From NCBI GenBank assembly GCA_946811185.2, contig OX328101.1:22676122-22740121 (forward strand): DNA of 64,000 bases, given 5' to 3'. The translations under genes and the position numbers were made by a program. Of this stretch, positions 1-10,377 are shown piece after piece. How positions within the stretch are numbered: the stretch's first letter is position 1; every line of letters begins with the position of its first letter. The notes under the pieces were generated by a model. The model was not told the origin of the DNA and did no database searches. It worked only from the letters and a program-made list of their open reading frames with translations. The DNA comes from Hippopus hippopus. Lineage: Eukaryota > Mollusca > Bivalvia > Cardiida > Cardiidae.

Positions 1-254
1 AAAAAATACTAGGACAAATACAGGAAAACTTGTTTTGAAGTAGGTAATTTCTCCAACTGTCCTAAAAGGTAAACAGTTCAAAACCATGTAACCATTTCAA
101 AAGCAGTGTCTGCTGCAGATAGATTACAAAGGTCACATGAGGTCACACGAGCTCAAGGTGACCAAATAAGATATTGTTACTTGGTAACAATATCTTATTT
201 TAAAATCTCAATATACCAAGTCAGAGTAATAACCTGTAGTAACAATGTATGGAC

Positions 255-484
255 TTAAACCCTTTAACAGACAGTCCAGAGTTTTAATGCCCTTAAAGGA
301 GAAGACTTTCAAAAAATAAATTAAAAAAAAAGGAGAAAATGCTGGTAACCAACATTTCTCCTTTTCCAACATTTTCTATCCGTCCAAAAAACAAATTTCA
401 ATTCTTGAGTCACATGTAATTTGTCCCTTGCAAATGCTTTCAACTTGGACAAGTCAAGAATTTTGTCAATTGCTAAAAAGAGCT
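255..484. mobile_element. Family-A MITE
   Basis: Begins TTAAACCCTTTAACAGAC. Core AAGGAGAAAATGCTGGTAAC at 330-349 with its inverted partner to 372, then TGCAAATGCTTTCAACTTGG and a decayed GCTAAAAAG end. Confidence 0.75.
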
Positions 485-711
485 AGATCTAAATCTCAAC
501 AGCTGAAGAACAACTTTGACTACAGTGCTGGACAGTGTAGATGAAGATCAGACAATACAGAACATGTCACCTCATCTTCTGTCAAAAAAACCCAATATTA
601 CAAGTACATGTATCTGAGACTTATGCCATAGCATAAAAAATGTTAGGCTTTAGCAAGCAAATTTGATAGGTAAAAGGTATTTTGATGTGGCTTGCTCTTC
701 AAAATTATGGG

Positions 712-915
712 TGATATTGTGACTTTTTACCAAATGACAAAATTCTAGACTTGTCCAAGTTGAAAGCATTCACAGACAACAAGTTAACGCTTAAAGCCCC
801 TTTTACAACTATAGTTGGTTTTGCAGTCAGTGTAGATCAAGATCAGACTGCACAAAGCATGCAGTCTAATCTTTGATCTTCACTGTTTGCTTTGGTTAAT
901 CACTGTCAATAAAAG
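712..915. repeat. Half family-A joined to a family-B MITE
   Basis: A: TACCAAATGACAAAATTCTAG and TTGAAAGCATTCACAGAC. B core at 833-895: GATCAAGATCAGACTGCACA with a decayed partner. Confidence 0.6.
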
Positions 916-1560
916 CAACCATCAAATTGCAGGTTTTTAGGTCTTATTTCTAGACCCAGTATGTCTAGTTTGTTTATTTGAAGCTCTTCGGGTTACATGT
1001 GACTATTGTCCAAATTGAGACCATTTGCAGGCCACAAATTAAATGTGACTCAAATATGGAGATTTATCTTCAAAGGGATGTAAACCATTAATTTTTTATA
1101 TAATTATTCAAATTATTCAGTCTACATGATCATACAAGCCAAGTTCTCCGAAAATGTCAGATTTTTTGTGAAACAGTTACCATGTCAAGCATCCAATTAG
1201 GACTTAGTAATTAGCCCCAATCACTGACCATAAAACTTGTCCCTCTGGTCATGCACCTACCATTTCAAATAAAGATGTGTGAAAAGGAGCAATAACGTTT
1301 TGCAAACAGTAACTTCTTTTCACACTTTTTCACACTTTTTTTCTGATTTACATATAAGTCTTGTGTATCAGGCCAGTTTCTGTGTAATTTCTGACAGCTC
1401 TTGGTGAAACAGATACCTTGACATGTTTCCTTTTAGGAAAGTATCTAATTAGCTCGCATAGAATCTGTTCACATGGTCATCTTACTCATAAAGTTCTACC
1501 AAAAATAAAAGCCATTTTCCTGCTCCTTTGTATCTTCCTAACTAGGTAGTGGTATATTTT
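916..1560. other. No recognisable gene
   Basis: AT-rich. A short direct repeat (TTTCACACTTTTTCACACTTTTT) is at 1316-1340. Possible intron of the gene starting at 2092. Confidence 0.5.
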
Positions 1561-1778
1561 AATTCTTTATCACACCATAAAAATTTAAATTTGTCCACTT
1601 TGAAAGCACTAGTAGAAAACTAATGATTTCCCATACATGTATTAAAGGCTTTATCTTTGAAACAGGAAAAACATGGTGGGAGAAGGGAGAAGTTGCTGAC
1701 TACCGACATTTTTGCCTTTTCTATGTTTTTATACGCCTTCTGTTTCTGTAAAACACAGGATCATTAGGTAAAGGGTTG
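1561..1778. mobile_element. Family-A MITE, decayed
   Basis: Starts AATTCTTTATCACACCATAAAAA, core GGGAGAAGTTGCTGACTACCG, end TTAGGTAAAGGGTTGAA. Confidence 0.6.
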
Positions 1779-1795
1779 AATCAGTTTCAGATGGT

Positions 1796-2007
1796 TAACT
1801 CTTTGAGCACCAAATAAATAAACTGGACCTCTTTCGACAGCTCTAAATACAATCCATTCAAACTTACAAAGATTTTGATTGTATAGGCTTGACTACACAA
1901 GCGGACGGTATAGATCAAAGATCAGACTGCACATTCTGTGCAGTCTGATCTTGATCTATGCTGTCTGCAAAAGTTATTAATTTCGCCTATGGCGCCAAAA
2001 GGGTTAA
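1796..2007. mobile_element. Family-B MITE
   Basis: TTAACTCTTTGAGCACC to GGCGCCAAAAGGGTTAA. Core 1912-1960 has arms GATCAGACTGCACA / TGTGCAGTCTGATC. It lies 30 bp from the exon donor at 2040. Confidence 0.85.
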
Positions 2008-2040
2008 AGACCGACATGTCATGATGTAATAATCACTTAC

Positions 2041-2092
2041 CTTTGGCTTCTTGAATGCGTGCTCCGAATCCAAGTGACTTTAGATCTGACAT
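2041..2092 (-). CDS. Candidate first coding exon of a host gene (partial)
   Basis: On the minus strand an ATG at 2092-2090 opens 17 codons plus one base (reading MSDLKSLGFGARIQEAK), ending exactly at a consensus 5' splice donor, AAAG|GTAAGT, with GT at 2040-2039. The reading frame, an ATG preceded by an A-rich stretch and the ideal donor together suggest a genuine start exon with a phase-1 intron. I do not recognise the protein from 17 residues. Continuing exons would lie at lower coordinates; none is obvious between 1 and 2040, which is filled by MITEs, so the gene probably continues beyond the left edge. A chance ATG next to a chance donor cannot be excluded. Confidence 0.45.
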
Positions 2093-2431
2093 TTTTATGG
2101 GGAGTTAAATTCCACAAAACTGCATCGTATTTCACATTTCCATATCGCTGTAATTTAGCAGAAGAATTTTCCATGCAATGTGTTTTTTAACTTTCCATGG
2201 TCTGGTTAAGAATTTCTAAATAATCCAAGTTTGGTAGGCACTGCTTTTTAGTTGTATGCAGGACATACCACACAATCTGCAAGTAAAAAGAAAATGAAAC
2301 TTATATAAAATGTACTTCATCCCCTGTGTAAAGTTTCAGTATCGTCACTTATTAAAAGTGATAACCAACAACTTTTTTCGCTGTGCATTTCGGTTGGATG
2401 GGACAGGGCAGTAAGGAAACTTTCAAGTCAT

Positions 2432-2643
2432 TTAACTCTCATTACTGAATTAAATAAACCACATTTTCTCAAAGGCTACAAATACAATTTTGCTGCAAGA
2501 TCAAGAGAGAGTTTAGTCATAATCCAGAATAAAGCAGTGGACAGTGTAGATCAAAGATCAGACTGCACGTTCTGTGCAGTCTGATCTTGATCTGCACTGT
2601 CCACAAAAGCTTCTAGTGTCGTCTATGGCATAGAAAGAACTAA
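2432..2643. mobile_element. Family-B MITE
   Basis: TTAACTCTCATTACTG start, core palindrome GATCAGACTGCACGTTCTGT at 2551-2570 with its partner, end CATAGAAAGAACTAA. Confidence 0.8.
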
Positions 2644-3317
2644 AATATCAGAAATGCTGTTTTTATGAAAGGAAGAAGTGGTCGTTTTCACCACAATATA
2701 ATGCACTTCCAGAAAACAAGAGGCCGCCTTAATTAAACCTTCGTTAAGCCTCAACAATTCTGGTTGTCATCTTACATCTTATTATGAGCCAAATTAGGGT
2801 GGATACCGATACACGTGATGTCTAATCTTGATCTGCACCATCGAACACGTCTAAATCGGTTGCATTTTGTAATGAGACAGAATTCAGATACAAATCGTAA
2901 CAACGTATCAAGCGTTTGGGGTATAGGCCTATAGATTTAAAAAAAAAATGGACTGTGAAAAATCTTGCAGATAAAAGAAACCATAGAATATAGCAAGACC
3001 ATGTTCCTTTTTCCGTCAACGGTTCCAAAAGATGTCTACTACGGAAACCTGCTGTCGTATTTGTGCGATAATGACATAGGCCCGATCTGCCATGTTGCGA
3101 CTGATTCATTAGATTAACAATTTTAGGTTTACTCCAGGCAATCAAAGGTAAAAATATTAATATAGCGAACTGTTGTATTTTCTATGCAGTTACCACATTC
3201 AGCGTACCTGGTGCATAAAAAGAAGCTCATCTTTACCAATAAAATTTTATAAACTTACATAATTATGTCGTTCGCCATCGGGGATGTCACCTTAACCATA
3301 AATAGTGCTGACAACAG

Positions 3318-3465
3318 TTAACCTGCTCAGCGGCTGTCTACAGGCGAATACATGGGCTTTTTTGTGGACGGTATAGATCAAGATCAGACAGCACAGAACG
3401 TGCAGTCTGATCTTGGATCTATACAGTCCGCTTTTATAGTCAAGCCTAATGAGATAATCAAAGTA
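3318..3465. mobile_element. Family-B MITE
   Basis: Core 3363-3432: GGACGGTATAGATCAAGATC against GATCTTGGATCTATACAGTCC. Followed by AGTCAAGCCTAATGAGATAA, the usual B arm. Confidence 0.75.
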
Positions 3466-4134
3466 CTGAAAGTACTGACAGACTAGCGAATTTGAAATAA
3501 GTGGCTATGGTAAATATAAAACTTGGTTGGTTTATACAAGATTGAAGAAAAATTGTCAAATTTGGTTATTGAGTCTGTTCCAGTTCCATCGGTTCATTCT
3601 GGTTATTAAGTCCAATCCGGTCTAATCCAGATCCAGTTCAGTCCATTGACTTTACTCAACGCTCTTGACTATTTACTTCTCAAAACAAGAAATATCATGA
3701 AAAACTTCAATTTGCTAACTTTCAATTTAAAACAGGTTATTTCGTTGAAATGGCCTAAAAAGACCTCTTTTGATAGAAACATATAAGAGATATTGTGTAT
3801 TGCATGTACATGTGGCCTTTTTGTTGTTGGTCCATAATGAAATTATCCATTAAGCTCCCTTTTTCCGTAACATAGCATTTGAATAGATAAAAACAAATAA
3901 TGATTGTCTGTGGCTTATGATAAACATGATTAATATGAAGTTATTTTCATTAAATTTTGTCCAGTAGTTAAAGAGATATCAGTCCATAATGGATATATAC
4001 ATCAAACCCCCTTTTTCGATGAAACGGCATCAAATGAAAAAAAAAAAGAAAAGAATCTTTATCGGAGGACTATCGTAAGGGATACATGTATGAAGTCCCA
4101 TCAATTTTCATCAAGGATTTTAACAGATGTCTGT
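3466..4134. other. No recognisable gene
   Basis: A pyrimidine/purine-skewed stretch with repeated TCCAGTTC/TCCAATCCGG words at 3575-3645; otherwise featureless. Confidence 0.5.
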
Positions 4135-4316
4135 CCGGACGGACAGACAGTGTAGATCAAGATCAGACAGCACAGACTGTACAGTCCGATCTTGGATCTC
4201 CACTATCCTATAAGGGGATATTTTTCTCAAAAATATAACTTTGAAATAGCATTACTCAGGTTTTTACCATCAGCTTGAAAGTTTTAATTTTTTTAGCAGG
4301 TTAAGGGTTAAATTGG
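4135..4316. mobile_element. Family-B MITE
   Basis: Core GACAGTGTAGATCAAGATCA / GATCTTGGATCTCCACTATCC, arm TTGAAATAGCATTACTCAGG, end GGTTAAGGGTTAA. Confidence 0.75.
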
Positions 4317-4359
4317 ATTATATAGTTAATCAAAAGCACAAGATGTAATACTTTAACTA

Positions 4360-4589
4360 TTTAACTCTTTACAAAACGAAAAACTTCACACCCCTCCAAA
4401 TTCAAGGCTGTTCCAGACCATAAAGTTAAATGTGGCTCAATTGATAAAACCATATTCTAAAACGGCTGAAAACAATATGGCAAAAGGAGAAAATGCTGGT
4501 AATCAGTATTTTCTCCTTTTCCCGCATTGTTTTCAAAGGACTTCTTCCCCACTTTCGTGAAAACTCGGCATTGTATGGTAAAGGGTTCA
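4360..4589. mobile_element. Family-A MITE
   Basis: TTAACTCTTTACAAAACG to GTATGGTAAAGGGTT. Core GCAAAAGGAGAAAATGCTGG at 4481-4500 and partner. Confidence 0.82.
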
Positions 4590-5300
4590 TATACAAGACG
4601 TAAAATAACAGTTTAACATATCAGTTTCACGTTCACAATGATTTAAATAATGAATGACTGAAGGAATGACAAGGGTTCCCTGTCCAGTGAGGGTTTGTGT
4701 AGCTAGGATTTGCTGCATTAATACGAGTTACCTCATGGTATCTATTTTTAGACCCATTCATAATTTTAAGAGTAGGAATCAGTGATATGATCCTGATTTG
4801 CATAGGTCACATAATTTACATATAAGCAAACATCATGTACCTTATCATTGACATCTTGTACAGTCTATTACTTTGTAAGTAGACATGTTCCAATCGGGAT
4901 GGTAGAGATTCTGTGCTTTTTGTCAAAATTGTCATATATGACAAAATAAAGATTCCAAACAGTAACGAATTATTTTCTGAGAGGCAGTATTTGGCAACTG
5001 TGGGGTTTTTTTGTTTACATTGAGTCTGGCTCAATCTGGATGCCTATAGACTAGCTTCGTCTAAAAATCTTCCTGAGTTTCAGTAGACTGCATTTTCAGC
5101 GGTCAAAAGAGATTACATATTTGGTACTTACATACGCTCAGTACATTTAAAAATGCAACACTTGTTTTAAGTTGAAAATCAGCCGGAAAATAACAAGTTT
5201 TGGCCAAATTTACCTTTAATGCAATTTATTGTTATTCCATCGAATGATTCACAAAGTTTCGTTAGAATGCTATAAGATTTTCAAATGGAAAATGGTACGA

Positions 5301-5519
5301 CTTAGTTTAAACATATTTATTTTACATCGATTGAGAAACAAGTTCTTACAACTTATACTAATCTCTCTCGATTCTGCTTCCTGGGAACTACACCAGTACT
5401 CGCGCCGAATGTGTGGGCCTATGAAAAATCCCAAAGTTGACACCCGCTCCCGGGTATCGAACTCAGGACTTTTTGGTTACGAGGCCGACGCTCTACCTCA
5501 CGACCCCGGACACCACTTG
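5301..5519 (-). mobile_element. SINE family 3, minus-strand copy
   Basis: Reverse complement of the 37626-37845 element throughout (ACACCAGTACTCGCGCCGAA, TTGACACCCGCTCCCGGGTA, GAGGCCGACGCTCTACCTCACG). A 101-codon plus-strand frame here is only SINE sequence. Confidence 0.88.
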
Positions 5520-5600
5520 CAGACAATAACATAAATGTGACTCAAACAGTTTTCAAAAAACAGACAAAAACTGGAGAAATCCTCATACTATTACAACAAT

Positions 5601-5828
5601 TACCCCTGCACCATACAATCCCGAGTTTAAAGATCCTGTGGAAGCAGACTTTTGAAAGCATTGTCTGAAAAGGCGAAAATGCTTGTAACCCACATTTCCT
5701 CCTTTTTCCTCTTTCTGTTTCCTACGCTTCAAAGACAAATTATAATTTTTGAGTACCATTTATGTTGTCATCTGCCAATGCTTTTAATTTGGAAAAGTCT
5801 CCAATTTTATCGTTTGGTAAAAAGTTAA
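5601..5828. mobile_element. Family-A MITE
   Basis: CTGCACCATACAATCCCGAG start, core AAAGGCGAAAATGCTTGTAAC, end GTTTGGTAAAAAGTTAAA. Confidence 0.7.
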
Positions 5829-6049
5829 ATGTTTTCCTCTTGCCACAATGTATTCCTGAATTCTACTTAATAAACTTTGTATAAAATGGTAGCGAAGAAA
5901 TAGTCAAGGTCTTATAATCTGACAGATAAAACATGAAACTAAATAATATGCGCTCTTTTTGATGTTGTTGACGGGTTTTGGTGCATAAAGACGGCTTTTG
6001 GCGCATGAAGACGGGTTTTGGTGCATAAAAGTGACGCCTAAGGTTATCA

Positions 6050-6508
6050 AACTAGATCGCGTGTTTTTCGATCCATGAGAGGAAGACTTTTGAAAACATC
6101 GTAGAAATAGAAAAACAGGCTGGTACCCCGTATATCCTCTACTTTGCTATGAATTCCAATAACCTTTCAAATCCAGTCATTTAAACCACATGAAAATTAT
6201 ATAACTTTGTTGTCTGCAAATGTTTTGAATTTTGACGAGCCAACTTCCATCCTCTGGTAAAGAGGTAATCTTTAATCTGTTTTCCCTTTACCAGACGACA
6301 AAACTTTAGACGCGTCCAAATTGAAAGCATTTGCAAACGACAAAATTTATGGGCCTCAAATGACGGTATTCGTCTTTCAAAGGATTTTAAAAACTTTGCA
6401 GGAAAAGGAAAAAATGCTGGTTACCAGCATTTTCTCCTTTTCCCAAAAAGATTTTAAAAGCCCTTTTCATCACGGTCGTAAAACAGGGGTTGTGTGGTAT
6501 AGGGTTAA
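6050..6508. mobile_element. Two family-A MITEs in tandem
   Basis: The first is decayed (6060-6268, ending CTCTGGTAAAGAGGTAA). The second (6280-6508) is well kept: TTTACCAGACGACAAAACTT, core GGAAAAAATGCTGGTTACC at 6407, end GTGTGGTATAGGGTTAA. Confidence 0.8.
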
Positions 6509-6969
6509 GACTATTATAACTGTCACTATCTCCTTTGGTTTATATCAAAATGTAACTAGATGATGATTTACTGTCCTTTACTGTCTTATCTACAAACCAA
6601 CCTAAGTCTCGTAAAGTTCTGTTTGCTAAGCTGACGGAACTTAGAAAAAAAAAAGGCACCTTATTTTCCTGAGACAAAGGCTGAAGACGGCCAAAAGAAG
6701 AACTAAATAAGTTTAGCTTTCTTTCTTATAAATTTCGCCACTAAATGTAATGCCTGAGAGAGAGAGAGAGAGCTTGACAAATGCTTTGTTGTAGAGCTTA
6801 ACGAATGCCTTATAGTATACATTATGGAATTCTGACCATGTACACTTGCACTCGTCTAATAAATATATGTTCTATTCTGTTCTGTTCCTGCAAGGTAAAT
6901 TTTACCTACATAGATCCACATGACTGTTTTAAATTATGATTAATCCTAAATCGAGCAATCATATGCTTT

Positions 6970-7861
6970 CATGACCTTGCGGACTAAGGGCAAGCTTCAA
7001 AATATGAGTGTGGGGAAGGAAGAAATGCTTGTAATCAGCATTTTCTCCTATTCCCACAACGTTTTTTTATCCGATGAAAGATGTCTCCCATTTCCATACA
7101 GTGAAATGCAATTTGTTGTCTGCAAAATGCTCTTAACCCTTAGGTTGCTTAGCGTGACTCACTAACCTTTTGCGGACAGTGTGTATCAAGATCAGACTGC
7201 ACAGAACGTGCAGTCTGATCTTGGATCCACACAGTCCGACAAGGAGATTTTTTTTTTCCTTAAAAATAAATATGTAAGTTTGAAATCGCATTATTCAGGG
7301 TTTTACTATCGGCTTGAATGTATCATTTCACTTATTAAGCAGGATATGGGTAAAGGTGACCGATGGATTGGTTACCTCCCCTCACACAAGTAATCGCTTA
7401 TGTATACAACGGGGACTATATGGACGGACCCAAAATTTTGTCGTCTGAAAAAAGGGTCGGACTTCTACATGGGAAGGGCAGAGAAAGGCGGTACTTTTGT
7501 GGAAATGGGAAAGAACCAGTCTCTCGATTTTCTCCTTTTCCCTCTTTGATTTTTAAAGCCTTCTTTGTTGGGGCCATTAAAACTCGAGATAGTGTGGTAA
7601 AGAGTTAAAGGGTTGGATTTCTCTTCGAAAGGGTAGAAAACTTTGTGGGAAAAGTAGGAAATGCTGTTTATCAGTATTGTCTCCTTTTCCCCCACAATGT
7701 TTCCAAAAGCCTTTTCTTCGGGGTCACTAAAACCCAGGATTGTTTGGAGTAGGGTTGACATACCTTCTGTGCAGTCTGATCTTGATGTACACCGTCGACA
7801 ATAGACAGTTTTATCTTGATCTACATTTGTTACAAAAGCAAATGAGGTTTGCTTAGCGTTC
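6970..7861. mobile_element. Cluster of family-A and family-B MITEs
   Basis: Partial A (6970-7135, core AAGGAAGAAATGCTTGTAATC); B (7138-7352, core GATCAGACTGCACAGAACGT); two partial A copies (cores near 7520 and 7655-7695); half B (7765-7860). Confidence 0.7.
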
Positions 7862-7894
7862 TAACTTCAAAAGGTTGATAAAATAGTTAAATCA

Positions 7895-8035
7895 TGCTCT
7901 TTGAAAAGGTGCCCAAAATTACATTTGCAAAATGGATGGAGTCGGGTCAGCCTGCGCAGACAGGGACTCCGCAGGCTGACCTGAATCGAAACCTTTTGCT
8001 GTAGGTAAATTTTGTGCATGTCAAAGGACTATTAT
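7895..8035. repeat. C2-related palindrome
   Basis: GGTCAGCCTGCGCAGACAGGGACTCCGCAGGCTGACC around 7946-7982 in two arms, then CATGTCAAAGGAC as in the copy at 19630. Confidence 0.65.
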
Positions 8036-8159
8036 ATCTCATGGTTCGTTGGTGTTTTAGACATAATAGATTCACATTACGCGACGACTGGCTTTGAATA
8101 ACGCAATACGGAAATGCATTAAACGCCCATTTCCCAGACCACCACCCAATTATTAAACG

Positions 8160-8375
8160 GTTAACCCTTATCCTGCTAAGTAAGTCAAATGAAATTTTAA
8201 CGCCAATAGTAAAAAATCGTAACCTTGCTCTTTCAAATGGCATTTTTTAGGGAAACATAATCTCCTCTTCGGACGGTGTAGATTCAAGATCAGACTGCAC
8301 GTTCTGTGCAGTGTGATCATGATCTACACTGGCCACAAAAGGTCCTTGAGTCGCGCTTAGCAGCCTAAGGGTTAA
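8160..8375. mobile_element. Family-B MITE
   Basis: TTAACCCTTATCCTGCTAAG to GCAGCCTAAGGGTTAA. Core at 8272-8332 with arms CGGACGGTGTAGATTCAAGATC and partner. Confidence 0.82.
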
Positions 8376-8644
8376 ATAAATATCATTAACAAAGTGTTTG
8401 ACCTTTTTTTCCATGGATGATTGCTAAACAGGATCTGCTTCGCTTATCAGAGGGTCTTTAATTTCATCTTATGAAAGTACATGATAAATATTATGACCTC
8501 TGTCCTACATTTTACAGGGGTTGCGGACATCACAAAGAAGCCCAAACAAGAAATATCTCTAAAAAAAAGATAGACGGTGTAAATTTGCCTGCTATAGGCA
8601 GGGGCCCTTAAAATAAACATGCCTACATTTTTATTACTAATCAC

Positions 8645-9042
8645 AAATTTTTGTGGCGTTTGTCGAAGACAATGCCACTATGAGTTCAATACTGAATGTT
8701 CACTATTGAATTTTGAAGACCATGCACGTATTTTGAGCAAAACCGAAGGAAATAAACCCAATTAAACTCAATTTTTCTCAGACAAATGAGTTTTTCGATA
8801 GCACTCAGATATGTAATTGGAAATGGCGTATTAAAATAAACTGAATCAGGCCATCGATCGTGGAAATACTTCTTTTTGATTGAAAATAGCTTCACCAGCT
8901 CTTAGCCTTCTATTGGCGCAATGATATACACAAAATTTGTCTACTGACCGCTTTGGTTCAGGGCTTGTTCGTTCCAAAACCAGTTCGTCCCTGGGCTTGT
9001 TTGTCAAATGATTGCACGCTAAACCATTTGATTGTGCATGAA
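8645..9042 (-). repeat. 400-bp dispersed repeat, minus copy
   Basis: Reverse complement of 18553-18964: CGTCCCTGGGCTTGTTTGTC, TTGGCGCAATGATATACACA, TGTCGAAGACAATGCCACTATGAG. Two minus-strand frames over it are non-coding by comparison with the other copy. Confidence 0.8.
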
Positions 9043-9609
9043 TATTTACAGATCGAAATAGTTGATTGTAATGTTGGGAATAAGATCTTGACGGCCAAAG
9101 ATATATCAAAATCATAGTTTCCAGGTATAAACTTAATTTTATTCGATATATATGCATGGTTTCTCTCTCTATCCATCATGCATCCTACCGTCAAGGGACA
9201 TTACTCCTGACTCCTCCTGTGAATGATCAGAGGTAGACCACCAAAACACAAATAATCCAAACTTTGGCACCAGTACTCTCCCTTTAACCAAAAAAAAAAA
9301 AAAAAAAAAAAATGAAAAAGAAAAAGTATTAATTTGCTTAGTAGGTTTACTTTCAAATTAATATTTGAATAATATTTCTCTTTTTTTTTTCAAATTATTA
9401 ATTCCACACACACAATGGCTTCCTTGACAAATGCCACACCAGCGTTTTCAACGCCTTGATTTCCTTAGTCAATTGTTATCAGAATCAAAAAGCAGGTCAA
9501 AAGCCAGCACATTCAGCTTCGCCGAAAAATCAGGGTATGCCACTGAAGTTATATATATCCAAATGTCCCTATTGTGCGAGTACATGGAAGGAGACAAATT
9601 TTTAGACTT
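9043..9609. other. No recognisable gene
   Basis: Contains a 23-base poly-A run at 9290-9312 and a T run at 9382-9390. A segment near 9490-9535 (GCACATTCAGCTTCGCCGAA) recurs near 27765-27785. Confidence 0.5.
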
Positions 9610-9990
9610 AGTTCTCTTATTCTCCGCCCTTTTGATGTACGTCCCCGATAAGATTCATGTCTTATAATTCTTCGCACTTTGAAGTGCGTCTTTCACAGAG
9701 TCATGAATGCCCTACAGTTTAGTCTTAGTTCTCCGTGCTCTTTATTTATGCCCCTTACAGAATCATGCCATAGAATTTTAAAGTCCTCGGTATTTTTGAT
9801 GTAGGCTCATTACAGAATCATGCGACTTAAGTTAGTTCTCCACGCTTTTGATATACAGCCCTTACAGAAGCATGCCACAGAATGTAAAAGTCCTCTATGC
9901 TTTTGATGTAGACTCATTACAGAATCACGCGACTTAAGTTACTTCTCCGCCCTTTTGATGTACTGCCCTTACAGAATCAGGACACAGGAT
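9610..9990 (+). repeat. Tandem repeat, about 115-bp unit made of two related halves
   Basis: CTTACAGAATCATGC and CTCATTACAGAATCATGCGACTTAAGTTAGTTCTCC alternate with GTCCTC.GC.TTTTGATGTA about three times. Confidence 0.7.
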
Positions 9991-10377
9991 ATAGTCTATC
10001 CACGATTCTTTATCCAATTTAATAAAATGATAGTAACTTACAACTCCAACAAAAAAAAATTTTTTTTTTCGGAGAAAGAACGGTGTTTCAAAATATTACG
10101 CTTATATTTTCTGTTCTAGTACAATTATATATACAGTGCTATATCATGAGTGCTTTCAAATTTCGAATGTTTTTTATCCTAAATTATTTCTGCCAAAACA
10201 ATAGTGTATATAAGTTTTTAAAACTTAAACAAGTATTTTTAGTAAGTTTCAGTGCATTGAAAGATAATTATAAGTTCTTTTTGTCTATAATGCATGTACC
10301 TGCTTTTGTTCAAAGTTAGCTTACCTCAAGGAAAGACCGAGTAAACAAAAAAGTGGGTCACTTTGTAATCTGTTAGT

